Translations under genes and position numbers: made by a program
Shown: positions 8,819-14,045 of the stretch, in pieces
Position numbering within the stretch: the first letter of the stretch is position 1
Layout: each line of letters opens with the position of its first letter
NCBI GenBank assembly: GCA_947371645.1
Contig: CANBQJ010000087.1
Span: 1-14,045 of the forward strand
Direction: 5' to 3'
Source: Burkholderiales bacterium
Lineage (GTDB): Bacteria > Pseudomonadota > Gammaproteobacteria > Burkholderiales > Burkholderiaceae
Length of the DNA stretch: 14,045 bases
The notes under the pieces: model-generated
What the model was told of the DNA's origin: nothing
The model's database searches: none
Seen by the model: the letters and a program-made list of their open reading frames with translations, nothing else

Positions 8819-10074
8819 TCCGCACCCACCCCGTCCCCTTCCTGAGGCTGCTGCGCCAGCAGGCCCGGGGGCTGCGCGCGGGCTGGCAGATGGACGCGGC
8901 ACAGGCGCAGCGCTATGCCCAGGCCACCGCGCCGGCGCGGCTCAAGCGCCTGGTGATCACCGGGGCCTGCTCGGTGGTGTTGTTCAACCTCTTCCTGCTG
9001 TCCGACCGCGAAGTGGTGCCCGATGTGTTCTGGCTCTCAGTGGTGACGCGCCTGTGCGTGCTCACGCCGATGATCCTGGTGCTGGTGGCCATCGGCCACT
9101 TCGGCGAGCGCTGGTGGCTGGCAACCATGGCGCCCTGGATGTCGGAGCTCAATGCGGCGGTGGCCACCGTGCTGGTGGCAGGCTCGCTCGGGCTCGTCAT
9201 CTGGCGGTCGCACAGCCCCTATTGGGCGGTCTACCACTCGGGGCTGATCCCGGTGCTGGTGTTCTCGAACCTGGTGCAGCGTTTGCGCTTCAAGTTCGCG
9301 GTGCCCGTCACGGGCTTCGTGGTGCTGATGTGCCTGCTGATCCCCCTGGTGGCGCCGGTCCGCCCCTCACCCTACTTGAACCTGACCACGCCCGTGAGCT
9401 TCGTGCTGTGGGTGGTGGCCCTGTACACCCTGGCGTCCAACTTCAACCTGGAGATGGACGAGCGGCGCAGCTTCCAGCAGGCCGAACGGGCCCGCAGCCT
9501 GCGGGGCCAGCTGGAGCAGACCCAGGTGCACCTGCGCGCCATGTCCCGGCTGGACACGCTGACCGGCCTGCCCAACCGGCGCCAGTTCGACGACTACATG
9601 CGCACCCTGCTTGAGCCTGGCACGGCGCAGGGCAGGCTGTCGGTGGTGCTGGTCGACGTGGACCACTTCAAGGCCTTCAACGACCGCTATGGCCACCCCG
9701 CAGGCGACCAGTGCCTGAGCCTGGTGGCCTCGGGCCTGCAGGTGGCCATGCGCGGCATGCCTGGCCTGCTGGCGCGCTGGGGGGGCGAGGAGTTCGTCGC
9801 GGTGCTGCCAGGCGCCGACGCGCAAACGGCCCGCCAGCTGGGCGACACCATGTGCAGCGTGGTGCAGGCCATGGCCATGCGCCATGAGGCCTCGTCCACG
9901 GCCCAGCACGTGGGCGTGAGCTGCGGCGCGGCGACCAGCGAATCGGTGCGGCAAGACCAGGACATCGCCCGCTTGCTGCGCCTGGCCGACACCGCCTTGT
10001 ACGAAGCCAAGGCCCAGGGCCGCAACCGTTGCGTGATGGCCACCGACACGGTCGGCCAAGGCGCCAGCCACTGA
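8812..10074 (+). CDS. Membrane diguanylate cyclase 2 (six TM segments + GGDEF, I-site lost)
   Basis: This is a second predicted diguanylate cyclase, 420 residues, built like its upstream neighbour. A basic N-terminus is followed by about six hydrophobic segments (roughly 46-63, 73-94, 113-131, 140-154, 162-181, 192-210), a coiled linker (215-240) and a GGDEF domain (about 244-410). GGEEF is at 324-328, with LTGLPNRRQFDD and DVDHFKAFNDRYGHPAGD intact, so it should be active. At the I-site position it has GMPG in place of RxxD, so the usual product inhibition should be missing. The ATG at 8812 overlaps the upstream stop by 7 bp. The frame is open further back to 8482, but that part only shadows the first cyclase. 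Shared layout and near-identical GGDEF motifs suggest tandem duplication followed by divergence of the sensory part. Confidence 0.93.
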   Translation: MLIRTHPVPFLRLLRQQARGLRAGWQMDAAQAQRYAQATAPARLKRLVITGACSVVLFNLFLLSDREVVPDVFWLSVVTRLCVLTPMILVLVAIGHFGERWWLATMAPWMSELNAAVATVLVAGSLGLVIWRSHSPYWAVYHSGLIPVLVFSNLVQRLRFKFAVPVTGFVVLMCLLIPLVAPVRPSPYLNLTTPVSFVLWVVALYTLASNFNLEMDERRSFQQAERARSLRGQLEQTQVHLRAMSRLDTLTGLPNRRQFDDYMRTLLEPGTAQGRLSVVLVDVDHFKAFNDRYGHPAGDQCLSLVASGLQVAMRGMPGLLARWGGEEFVAVLPGADAQTARQLGDTMCSVVQAMAMRHEASSTAQHVGVSCGAATSESVRQDQDIARLLRLADTALYEAKAQGRNRCVMATDTVGQGASH

Positions 10075-10089
10075 AGCACATGGGCAGCG

Positions 10090-10109
10090 CCCCCCTAGGT
10101 CTCGGGGGG
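10090..10109 (+). terminator. GC hairpin after the cyclase pair (possible terminator)
   Basis: Six C (10090-10095) and six G (10104-10109) can pair around the 8-nt loop TAGGTCTC, starting 15 bp after the second cyclase's stop. GCG (10087-10089) and CGC (10114-10116) could extend the stem past an AAAG bulge. No T-run follows on either strand, so it is not a textbook intrinsic terminator. Confidence 0.4.
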
Positions 10110-10131
10110 AAAGCGCCCGGCCAGGAGCCTT

Positions 10132-10147
10132 CTGCCTATTGAGGCAG
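10132..10147. repeat. Perfect 6-bp inverted repeat upstream of the PEP-CTERM gene
   Basis: CTGCCT (10132-10137) and AGGCAG (10142-10147) form a perfect inverted repeat around ATTG. It lies 23 bp after the GC hairpin and 68 bp before the PEP-CTERM start. No T-run follows. It could be a second terminator stem, an operator or a leader hairpin; the sequence alone does not decide. Confidence 0.4.
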
Positions 10148-10215
10148 GTGACCGCGGTGTGTCGAGTGGTTACGGTGGGGGCAGTCAATTGAATCCACCT
10201 TTGGGAGCACACCTC

Positions 10216-11055
10216 ATGACCGTTCTGTTTCTGTCTGGCCCGGCCCGCCCTCGCATCACCGCCCTGGCCTGCGTGGCCCTCATGGCCGTGACCAGCACCC
10301 TGGCCCAGGCCGGCACCGTCTACGCCGACAACTTTGCCGGCGGCAGCACCAGCGGCTGGACCCTGCCCTCGTACGCCAGCATCGTGTCGCTGCCGACGGA
10401 CAGTGGCGGCCTGGCGTCCGTCAACCAGGCCCAGTGGCTCAAGATCGACTCGCAAGCCGCCAAGACCGTGGACGAAACCGCCAGCCTGTCGCTGTCGGGG
10501 CTGCAAGCGGGCCAGCGCTACACCGTGGCCACGGACCTGTTCATCGGCGGGTCCTGGGATGGCTCTGCCGGCTACTACGGGCCGGATGAGCTCAAGCTGA
10601 CGGTGACGCAGCCGGGCGCCGCCGACACCACGCTGCTGGACGCCACGTTCGCCAACGGTCAGCAAGGCATCAACTTCGGGGCCGATTCGCGCCAGAGCTA
10701 CTCGGACGCCAATCCCGTGGCGGGCACGGGCCTGCTGTACGACCGCTTCACGGGCGCCGACGCCTCGTTCTCGCTGAACCAGGGCGGCAACTACAGCTAT
10801 GACTACAGCGTCTACCACTTCAGCCATGGCGCGGGCAACCCCACGCTGAGCTTCGTGGCCACGGGCGGCACGGCCACGCTGGTGTTCCAGCGCGCGGGCA
10901 TCCCTTCGGGCGACAGTGGCGACGAGTACTGGGGCCTGAGCAAGGTCTCGGTGAGCTCGGTCTCGGCGGTGCCTGAGCCTGGGTCTGTGGCCCTCGCGCT
11001 GGCCGGTGCCGTGGTGTGCCTGCGCGGCGTGCGTGCACGCCGCCGCGCAGGCTGA
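10216..11055 (+). CDS. PEP-CTERM sorting domain protein (exported)
   Basis: This 279-residue exported protein has an N-terminal signal peptide (Arg11 and Arg13, a hydrophobic run about 14-30, likely cut after ALA-type AQA at residue 32). Its C-terminus is a PEP-CTERM sorting signal: VPEPGS with PEP at 253-255, a hydrophobic helix (about 258-269) and an Arg-rich tail ending RRRAG. Such proteins are held by the tail and processed by an exosortase, usually in strains that make exopolysaccharide. The body (33-250) is rich in Gly, Ser, Thr and Asp, with alternating hydrophobic residues and DELKLTV/GLSKVSVSS strands, and looks like a beta-sandwich similar to carbohydrate-binding folds; I recognise no specific domain. 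The ATG at 10216 follows GGGAG (10203-10207) at 8 nt and gives a clean signal peptide, so the longer open frame from 10159 is rejected. No exosortase gene is present in the window. Confidence 0.9.
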   Translation: MTVLFLSGPARPRITALACVALMAVTSTLAQAGTVYADNFAGGSTSGWTLPSYASIVSLPTDSGGLASVNQAQWLKIDSQAAKTVDETASLSLSGLQAGQRYTVATDLFIGGSWDGSAGYYGPDELKLTVTQPGAADTTLLDATFANGQQGINFGADSRQSYSDANPVAGTGLLYDRFTGADASFSLNQGGNYSYDYSVYHFSHGAGNPTLSFVATGGTATLVFQRAGIPSGDSGDEYWGLSKVSVSSVSAVPEPGSVALALAGAVVCLRGVRARRRAG

Positions 11056-11091
11056 CACGCGCTGAACAAGCACGGGGCCGCGCGCAAAGCG

Positions 11092-11139
11092 CCTGCTGCC
11101 CTTATCCTGTGCCCCACACAGGCTCACGCAGGCAGCAGG
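11092..11139 (+). promoter_or_regulatory. Nested inverted repeat overlapping the Shine-Dalgarno of the response regulator
   Basis: CCTGCTGCC (11092-11100) pairs perfectly with GGCAGCAGG (11131-11139). Inside lies a second perfect stem, CCTGTG (11106-11111) with CACAGG (11117-11122), around CCCCA. The right outer arm contains most of the AGGA Shine-Dalgarno (11137-11140), 7 nt before the ATG at 11148. If transcribed, the fold would hide the ribosome site. It could equally be an operator, or a terminator of the PEP-CTERM gene, although no T-run follows. Confidence 0.5.
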
Positions 11140-11147
11140 AACCCCAC

Positions 11148-11795
11148 ATGAGCGAGGCATTCAACGGTCGCGTCTTGCTGGTCGATGACCACCCCTTGTT
11201 CCATGAAGGCATGGCCAGCGCGCTGCGCCATGCGGAGCGCGGCCTCACGCTGGTGGGGGTGGAGACCATCGATCAGGGCCTGCAGTTGCTGTCGCGCGGG
11301 CAGGAGTTCGACCTCGTCCTCATCGACCTGGTGCTCAGCCAGAGCGACGGCCTGCAGGCCTTGCGCGACTTCGGGCGCATCGCCCCTTGGTTGCCCCGGG
11401 TCATCCTCTCGGGCCGCGTGGACGCCGAAGTCATCGACCAGGCCAGGCAACTGGGCGCTTCGGCCTACATCGCCAAGAGCTGGCCGGTGCGGCGCATCGT
11501 GTCCATCATCCACGCCGTCATCTCGGGTGAAGTCGACTTCTCTGCCCGCGACGAGGTGCGCCCCGAGCTGTCCATCGAAGGCCTGTCCGAGCGCCAGCGC
11601 CTGGTGTTGCAGCTGCTGGCCCAGGGCAAGTCCAACAAAGAGATGGCGCGCGAACTGGGCATCGCCGACCGCACCGTCCGCGCCCACCTCACCGAGCTCT
11701 TCCAGACCCTCGCTGTGGGCTCGCGTGTGCAGGCGTTGCTCCAGGCGCAACGCCTGGGTCTGCTGCCCACCGCCGAAGCCCAGGCCCGGCCGTGA
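11148..11795 (+). CDS. NarL/LuxR-family response regulator
   Basis: This is a 215-residue DNA-binding response regulator. The receiver domain (about 8-125) has the acidic pair Asp13-Asp14 (LLVDDHP), phosphoacceptor Asp60 (LVLIDLVLSQSDG), Ser88 in ILSGR and Lys110 in YIAKSW. A short linker leads to a LuxR-type helix-turn-helix (about 145-203): LSERQRLVLQLLAQGKSNKEMARELGI followed by RTVRAHL. The ATG at 11148 follows AGGA at 7 nt and gives the standard receiver start; the frame is open back to 11016 but that part overlaps the end of the PEP-CTERM gene in another frame. The downstream hybrid kinase starts inside its stop codon (GTGA), so the two are probably a cognate pair. Target genes are not evident; the neighbouring PEP-CTERM and cyclase genes are candidates by position only. 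Confidence 0.94.
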   Translation: MSEAFNGRVLLVDDHPLFHEGMASALRHAERGLTLVGVETIDQGLQLLSRGQEFDLVLIDLVLSQSDGLQALRDFGRIAPWLPRVILSGRVDAEVIDQARQLGASAYIAKSWPVRRIVSIIHAVISGEVDFSARDEVRPELSIEGLSERQRLVLQLLAQGKSNKEMARELGIADRTVRAHLTELFQTLAVGSRVQALLQAQRLGLLPTAEAQARP

Positions 11796-13678
11796 GCGGC
11801 CCGTCGACCCTGGCCGCACAGGCCGCCACATCGCCACATTCCCCCCTTGCTGACGCACGCATCGAGCAGGAGATCGACCTGGCCTGCGTGCGCACGCTCT
11901 ACCAGCAGATCCCCAACTCCTTTGCCGCCGCCATGGTGGTCACCGTCTACATGGTGCTCACCTTGTGGGAGCAGGTCAGCCATGCCCAGCTCATGGCCTG
12001 GCTGGGCGTGCAGGCCCTGGCCCAGGTGCACCGCTGGTGGGTGCTGCTGGGCTACCGGCGGGCAGACCGCGCCGGCCTGGTGGACGCGGCCCATGCGCGC
12101 TTGTGGGCGCGTCGGCACACCATCTACCTGGGCATCGCCGGCGGCGTGTGGGCCCTGGCGGCTGCGCTCTTCCTGCACACCGAACACCCGCTGGCCGTGG
12201 CCTTCACCTTGTGCGGGCTCTACGGCATCACCGGTGGCGCCGTGCCCGGCAACGCCTACAACAAGCCCGCCGTGATGGCCTTCATCTGGCCGGTGTTCTC
12301 GGCGGTGATGCTCAAGCTGGCCTGGTCGGGCAGGCTGGACTTCATCGCCCTGGGCCTGGCCTCGATGGCCTACGCCGGCATCCTGACGATGTTTTGCCGC
12401 GTGCAGCACGTCAGCATCCGCGACGCCTTGCGCGTGCGCTTCGAAAACCAGGAGCTGCTGGCCCAACTGGCGGTCGAGAAGGCCGACGCCGATGCCGCCC
12501 GCCACAGGGCCGAGGTGGCCAGCCTGGCCAAAAGCCAGTTCCTGGCCGCCGCCAGCCACGACCTGCGCCAGCCCCTGCATGCGCTGGGCCTGTTTTCGGC
12601 CTCGCTGCAAGGCCTGCGGCTGGACGAGCAGGCGCAGCAGGTGGTGCACAACATCCAGGGCAACATCGACGCGCTGGAAGACCTGTTCGATGCCCTGCTG
12701 GACGTGTCCAAGCTGGACGCCGGCGTGGTCGAGGCCCACATGCAGAGCGTCGACCTGCATGCCCTGATGGGCAGCGTGGCCCGTGGTCTGCAAGCGGTGG
12801 CCCACGAGCACGGCCTCAGGCTGAGCGTGTCGGCCCGGTCCGCCTGGGTGCAGGCCGACCCGGTGCTGCTGCGGCGCATCCTGGGCAACCTGCTGAGCAA
12901 CGCCTTGCGCTACACCCACGACGGCGCCGTGATGCTGGCCGTGCGCCGCTGCCAGGGCGGCCAGGCCTGGCGCATCGAATGCCGCGACAGTGGCGTGGGC
13001 ATTTCTCCGCCGGACCAGCGCCGCATCTTCGATGAGTTCGTGCAGCTGCACAACCCGGAGCGCGATCGCCGGCATGGCCTGGGCCTGGGCCTGGCCATCG
13101 CGCAGCGCTGCGCCGTGCTGCTGGGGGCCCACATCGACGTGCGTTCACAGCCCGGCCAAGGCTCGGTGTTCAGCCTGGTCTTGCCGGCCACACCGCCGCT
13201 GGCGGGTGCGCCGGCGGCCACGGTGCCGGCCGGCGCAGGCCCTGACCGCCAGCCCGGCGCCAGCGCACCCGCTGCCCGCCTGCCGGATGGTGCGGGGCCC
13301 GTCAATCCGCTGCAAGGGCGGCACATCCTGGTGGTGGACGACGAGGTGTCCATCCGCGATGGCCTGGCCCTGCTGCTCAGGCAGTGGGGCTGTCGCGTGA
13401 GCCTGGCGGGCGACCACGACGAGGCGCTGGCCATGGTCGGGCCCGACGTCGACCTGCTGCTCACCGACTTGCGCCTGCCACATGGCCGCAATGGCCTGCA
13501 GACCGTGCAGGCCCTGCGCCAGCGCCAGGCACGGCCCCTGCCGGCCTGCCTGGTCACCGGCGAATCGGACGCGGCGGCGCTCACGGCGGCCCGGGACAGC
13601 GGGGTGCCCCTGCTGCACAAGCCCGTCCGGGCGGCCCAGTTGCGGGCCACCATGCTTCACCTGCTCAGCGGGGCCTGA
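11792..13678 (+). CDS. Six-TM hybrid sensor histidine kinase with C-terminal receiver
   Basis: This is a 628-residue membrane sensor kinase. Residues 1-40 are followed by about six hydrophobic segments (44-60, 68-86, 110-128, 133-152, 160-177, 182-201) with almost no periplasmic loop, suggesting a signal sensed in or near the membrane. A helical linker (205-245) leads to the HisKA domain with phosphoacceptor His256 in SHDLRQPLHALGLF. The HATPase domain has the N box GNLLSNALRYT (365-375), G1 DSGVGI (399-404), FDEF and G2 HGLGLGLAI. A Pro/Ala/Gly-rich linker (about 466-508) joins a receiver with Asp516-Asp517, phosphoacceptor Asp559 in LLTDLRLP, Thr589 and Lys610. The GTG start at 11792 overlaps the regulator stop; no ATG occurs in frame before residue 48. 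No Hpt domain is visible, so the receiver may tune the kinase or act as a phosphate sink rather than feed a phosphorelay. Confidence 0.94.
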   Translation: MSGPSTLAAQAATSPHSPLADARIEQEIDLACVRTLYQQIPNSFAAAMVVTVYMVLTLWEQVSHAQLMAWLGVQALAQVHRWWVLLGYRRADRAGLVDAAHARLWARRHTIYLGIAGGVWALAAALFLHTEHPLAVAFTLCGLYGITGGAVPGNAYNKPAVMAFIWPVFSAVMLKLAWSGRLDFIALGLASMAYAGILTMFCRVQHVSIRDALRVRFENQELLAQLAVEKADADAARHRAEVASLAKSQFLAAASHDLRQPLHALGLFSASLQGLRLDEQAQQVVHNIQGNIDALEDLFDALLDVSKLDAGVVEAHMQSVDLHALMGSVARGLQAVAHEHGLRLSVSARSAWVQADPVLLRRILGNLLSNALRYTHDGAVMLAVRRCQGGQAWRIECRDSGVGISPPDQRRIFDEFVQLHNPERDRRHGLGLGLAIAQRCAVLLGAHIDVRSQPGQGSVFSLVLPATPPLAGAPAATVPAGAGPDRQPGASAPAARLPDGAGPVNPLQGRHILVVDDEVSIRDGLALLLRQWGCRVSLAGDHDEALAMVGPDVDLLLTDLRLPHGRNGLQTVQALRQRQARPLPACLVTGESDAAALTAARDSGVPLLHKPVRAAQLRATMLHLLSGA

Positions 13679-13797
13679 ACCCTTTGGGCATTTGTTTCGC
13701 TTTTATTTTGGCCGGGGCGGTTTTTATGCCTGCCCAGGGGGTACTATCAATTGGTAGGTTTGTTCAAGACCGTTACTTTCTGGGTCTCTACTGATGG
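13679..13797 (+). promoter_or_regulatory. AT-richer region, possible cold-shock gene promoter
   Basis: The region after the kinase stop is much richer in T than its surroundings (13681-13730). The best sigma-70-like pair I find is TTGGTA (13751-13756), 17 bp, TACTTT (13774-13779), which is weak; TACTAT at 13742-13747 is another -10 candidate. An imperfect 14-bp palindrome, CTATCAATTGGTAG (13744-13757, one mismatched pair), overlaps both. A long leader before a csp gene would be usual. Confidence 0.35.
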
Positions 13798-13819
13798 ACC
13801 GGCTCCCAGCCGGTGTTTT
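13798..13819 (+). terminator. Terminator-like hairpin between the kinase and csp genes
   Basis: ACCGGCT (13798-13804) and AGCCGGT (13808-13814) form a perfect 7-bp stem with a CCC loop, followed by GTTTTC. This is the best intrinsic-terminator candidate in the window. It could end the regulator-kinase transcript. If the csp promoter lies upstream, it would instead be an attenuator-like stem in the csp leader. Confidence 0.55.
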
Positions 13820-13863
13820 CTGGTCGATTGCTTTGCGGGTGAATCTCTTGGCGCTTCTGCACT

Positions 13864-13882
13864 GCGTTGGCATGTGCCACGC
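13864..13882 (+). promoter_or_regulatory. Leader hairpin just before the csp ribosome site
   Basis: GCG (13864-13866), a bulged T, then TGGCA (13868-13872) pair with TGCCA (13875-13879) and CGC (13880-13882). The stem ends 8 nt before the AAAGGA Shine-Dalgarno (13891-13896). The position fits a temperature-sensitive leader structure for a cold-shock mRNA, but this is inference. Confidence 0.4.
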
Positions 13883-13903
13883 ATCATCTGAAAGGAAATC
13901 GAT

Positions 13904-14045
13904 ATGGCTACGACTGAAACTGGTACCGTGAAGTGGTTCAACGAGGGCAAGGGCTTCGGCTTCATCGCCCGTGATGGCGGCGGCGCCGACCTGTTCGCTC
14001 ACTTCAGCGAAATCAAGGGCAGCGGCTTCAAGACGCTGGCCGAAG
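13904..14045 (+). CDS. CspA-family cold-shock protein (N-terminal part, cut by window edge)
   Basis: This is a small single-strand nucleic-acid-binding protein that melts mRNA structure during cold or growth transitions. Forty-seven codons are present of the usual 65-70. The cold-shock domain begins [16 protein letters not shown], containing the RNP1-type motif KGFGFI (16-21), and continues [11 protein letters not shown], with LFAHF at the RNP2 position (often VFVHF; the LFAHF form is common in beta-proteobacteria). The ATG at 13904 follows a strong AAAGGA Shine-Dalgarno at 7 nt. Its upstream region is AT-richer than the rest of the window and contains hairpins. The 3' end is outside the window, so the paralogue cannot be named. 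Confidence 0.96.
   Translation, partial: MATTETGTVKWFNEGKGFGFIARDGGGADLFAHFSEIKGSGFKTLAE

Noticed and set aside
7595..8902. A 435-codon open frame on the minus strand over the first cyclase
   Set aside because: It mirrors the cyclase gene, whose GGDEF motifs are intact. Its translation is Gly/Gln/His-rich with no domain, as expected for the antisense of a high-GC gene.
9367..11160. A 597-codon open frame on the minus strand
   Set aside because: It runs through the second cyclase, the intergenic gap and the PEP-CTERM gene without any recognisable domain; codon bias supports the plus-strand genes.
11465..13132. A 555-codon open frame opposite the regulator and kinase
   Set aside because: It is low-complexity His/Gln/Gly-rich translation antisense to clear signalling domains.
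13724..14002. A 92-codon minus-strand frame over the csp start
   Set aside because: It overlaps the clear cold-shock domain and the hairpin leader, and its product has no recognisable features.

Overview
The window is GC-rich with heavy G/C use at third codon positions. Gene order and protein sequences point to a beta-proteobacterium of the order Burkholderiales, probably a Comamonadaceae/Aquabacterium/Leptothrix-like lineage. This taxonomic call is an inference from protein similarity and from gatCAB lying divergent to mreB; no rRNA is present.

Layout. (1) Positions 1-584, minus strand: the 5' part of mreB (cell shape), cut by the window edge. (2) 585-928: a 344-bp divergent intergenic region with an AT-rich promoter-like island and a near-perfect 20-bp palindrome just upstream of mreB. 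(3) 929-5140, plus strand: a compact gatC-gatA-(PF10118-type 'metal-dependent hydrolase')-gatB operon with start/stop overlaps or very short gaps. It encodes the tRNA-dependent amidotransferase that makes Gln-tRNA(Gln) and/or Asn-tRNA(Asn), with an unrelated gene between gatA and gatB. (4) 5165-6607, minus strand: a DUF4124-type exported coiled-coil protein downstream of pyrE. (5) 6622-7434, plus strand: an exonuclease III family gene that starts with GTG only 14 bp from the divergent pyrE start.

The second half looks like a signalling and envelope region. Two tandem six-TM GGDEF diguanylate cyclases overlap by 7 bp (7610-10074). The first has a canonical RxxD inhibitory site and the second lacks it. 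Next come a PEP-CTERM exported protein (10216-11055), a NarL/LuxR-type response regulator whose Shine-Dalgarno lies in the arm of a nested inverted repeat (leader 11092-11139, gene 11148-11795), and a six-TM hybrid sensor histidine kinase overlapping it by GTGA (11792-13678). The window ends in the start of a cspA-family cold-shock gene (13904 onward) with a roughly 225-bp AT-richer, hairpin-containing upstream region.

How the genes may work together: the first half is housekeeping (translation fidelity, pyrimidine synthesis, DNA repair, cell shape). In the second half, c-di-GMP synthesis, a PEP-CTERM surface or matrix protein and a membrane two-component system lie together, which suggests control of an envelope or biofilm trait. 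No exosortase, polysaccharide genes or c-di-GMP effector are visible, so that link is inference. I found no clearly new multi-gene system. The best leads are the diiron-like motif set in the gat-operon 'hydrolase', the cyclase pair with one I-site lost, and the structured leaders of the response regulator and csp genes. I saw no tRNA, rRNA, CRISPR array, insertion sequence or phage gene.
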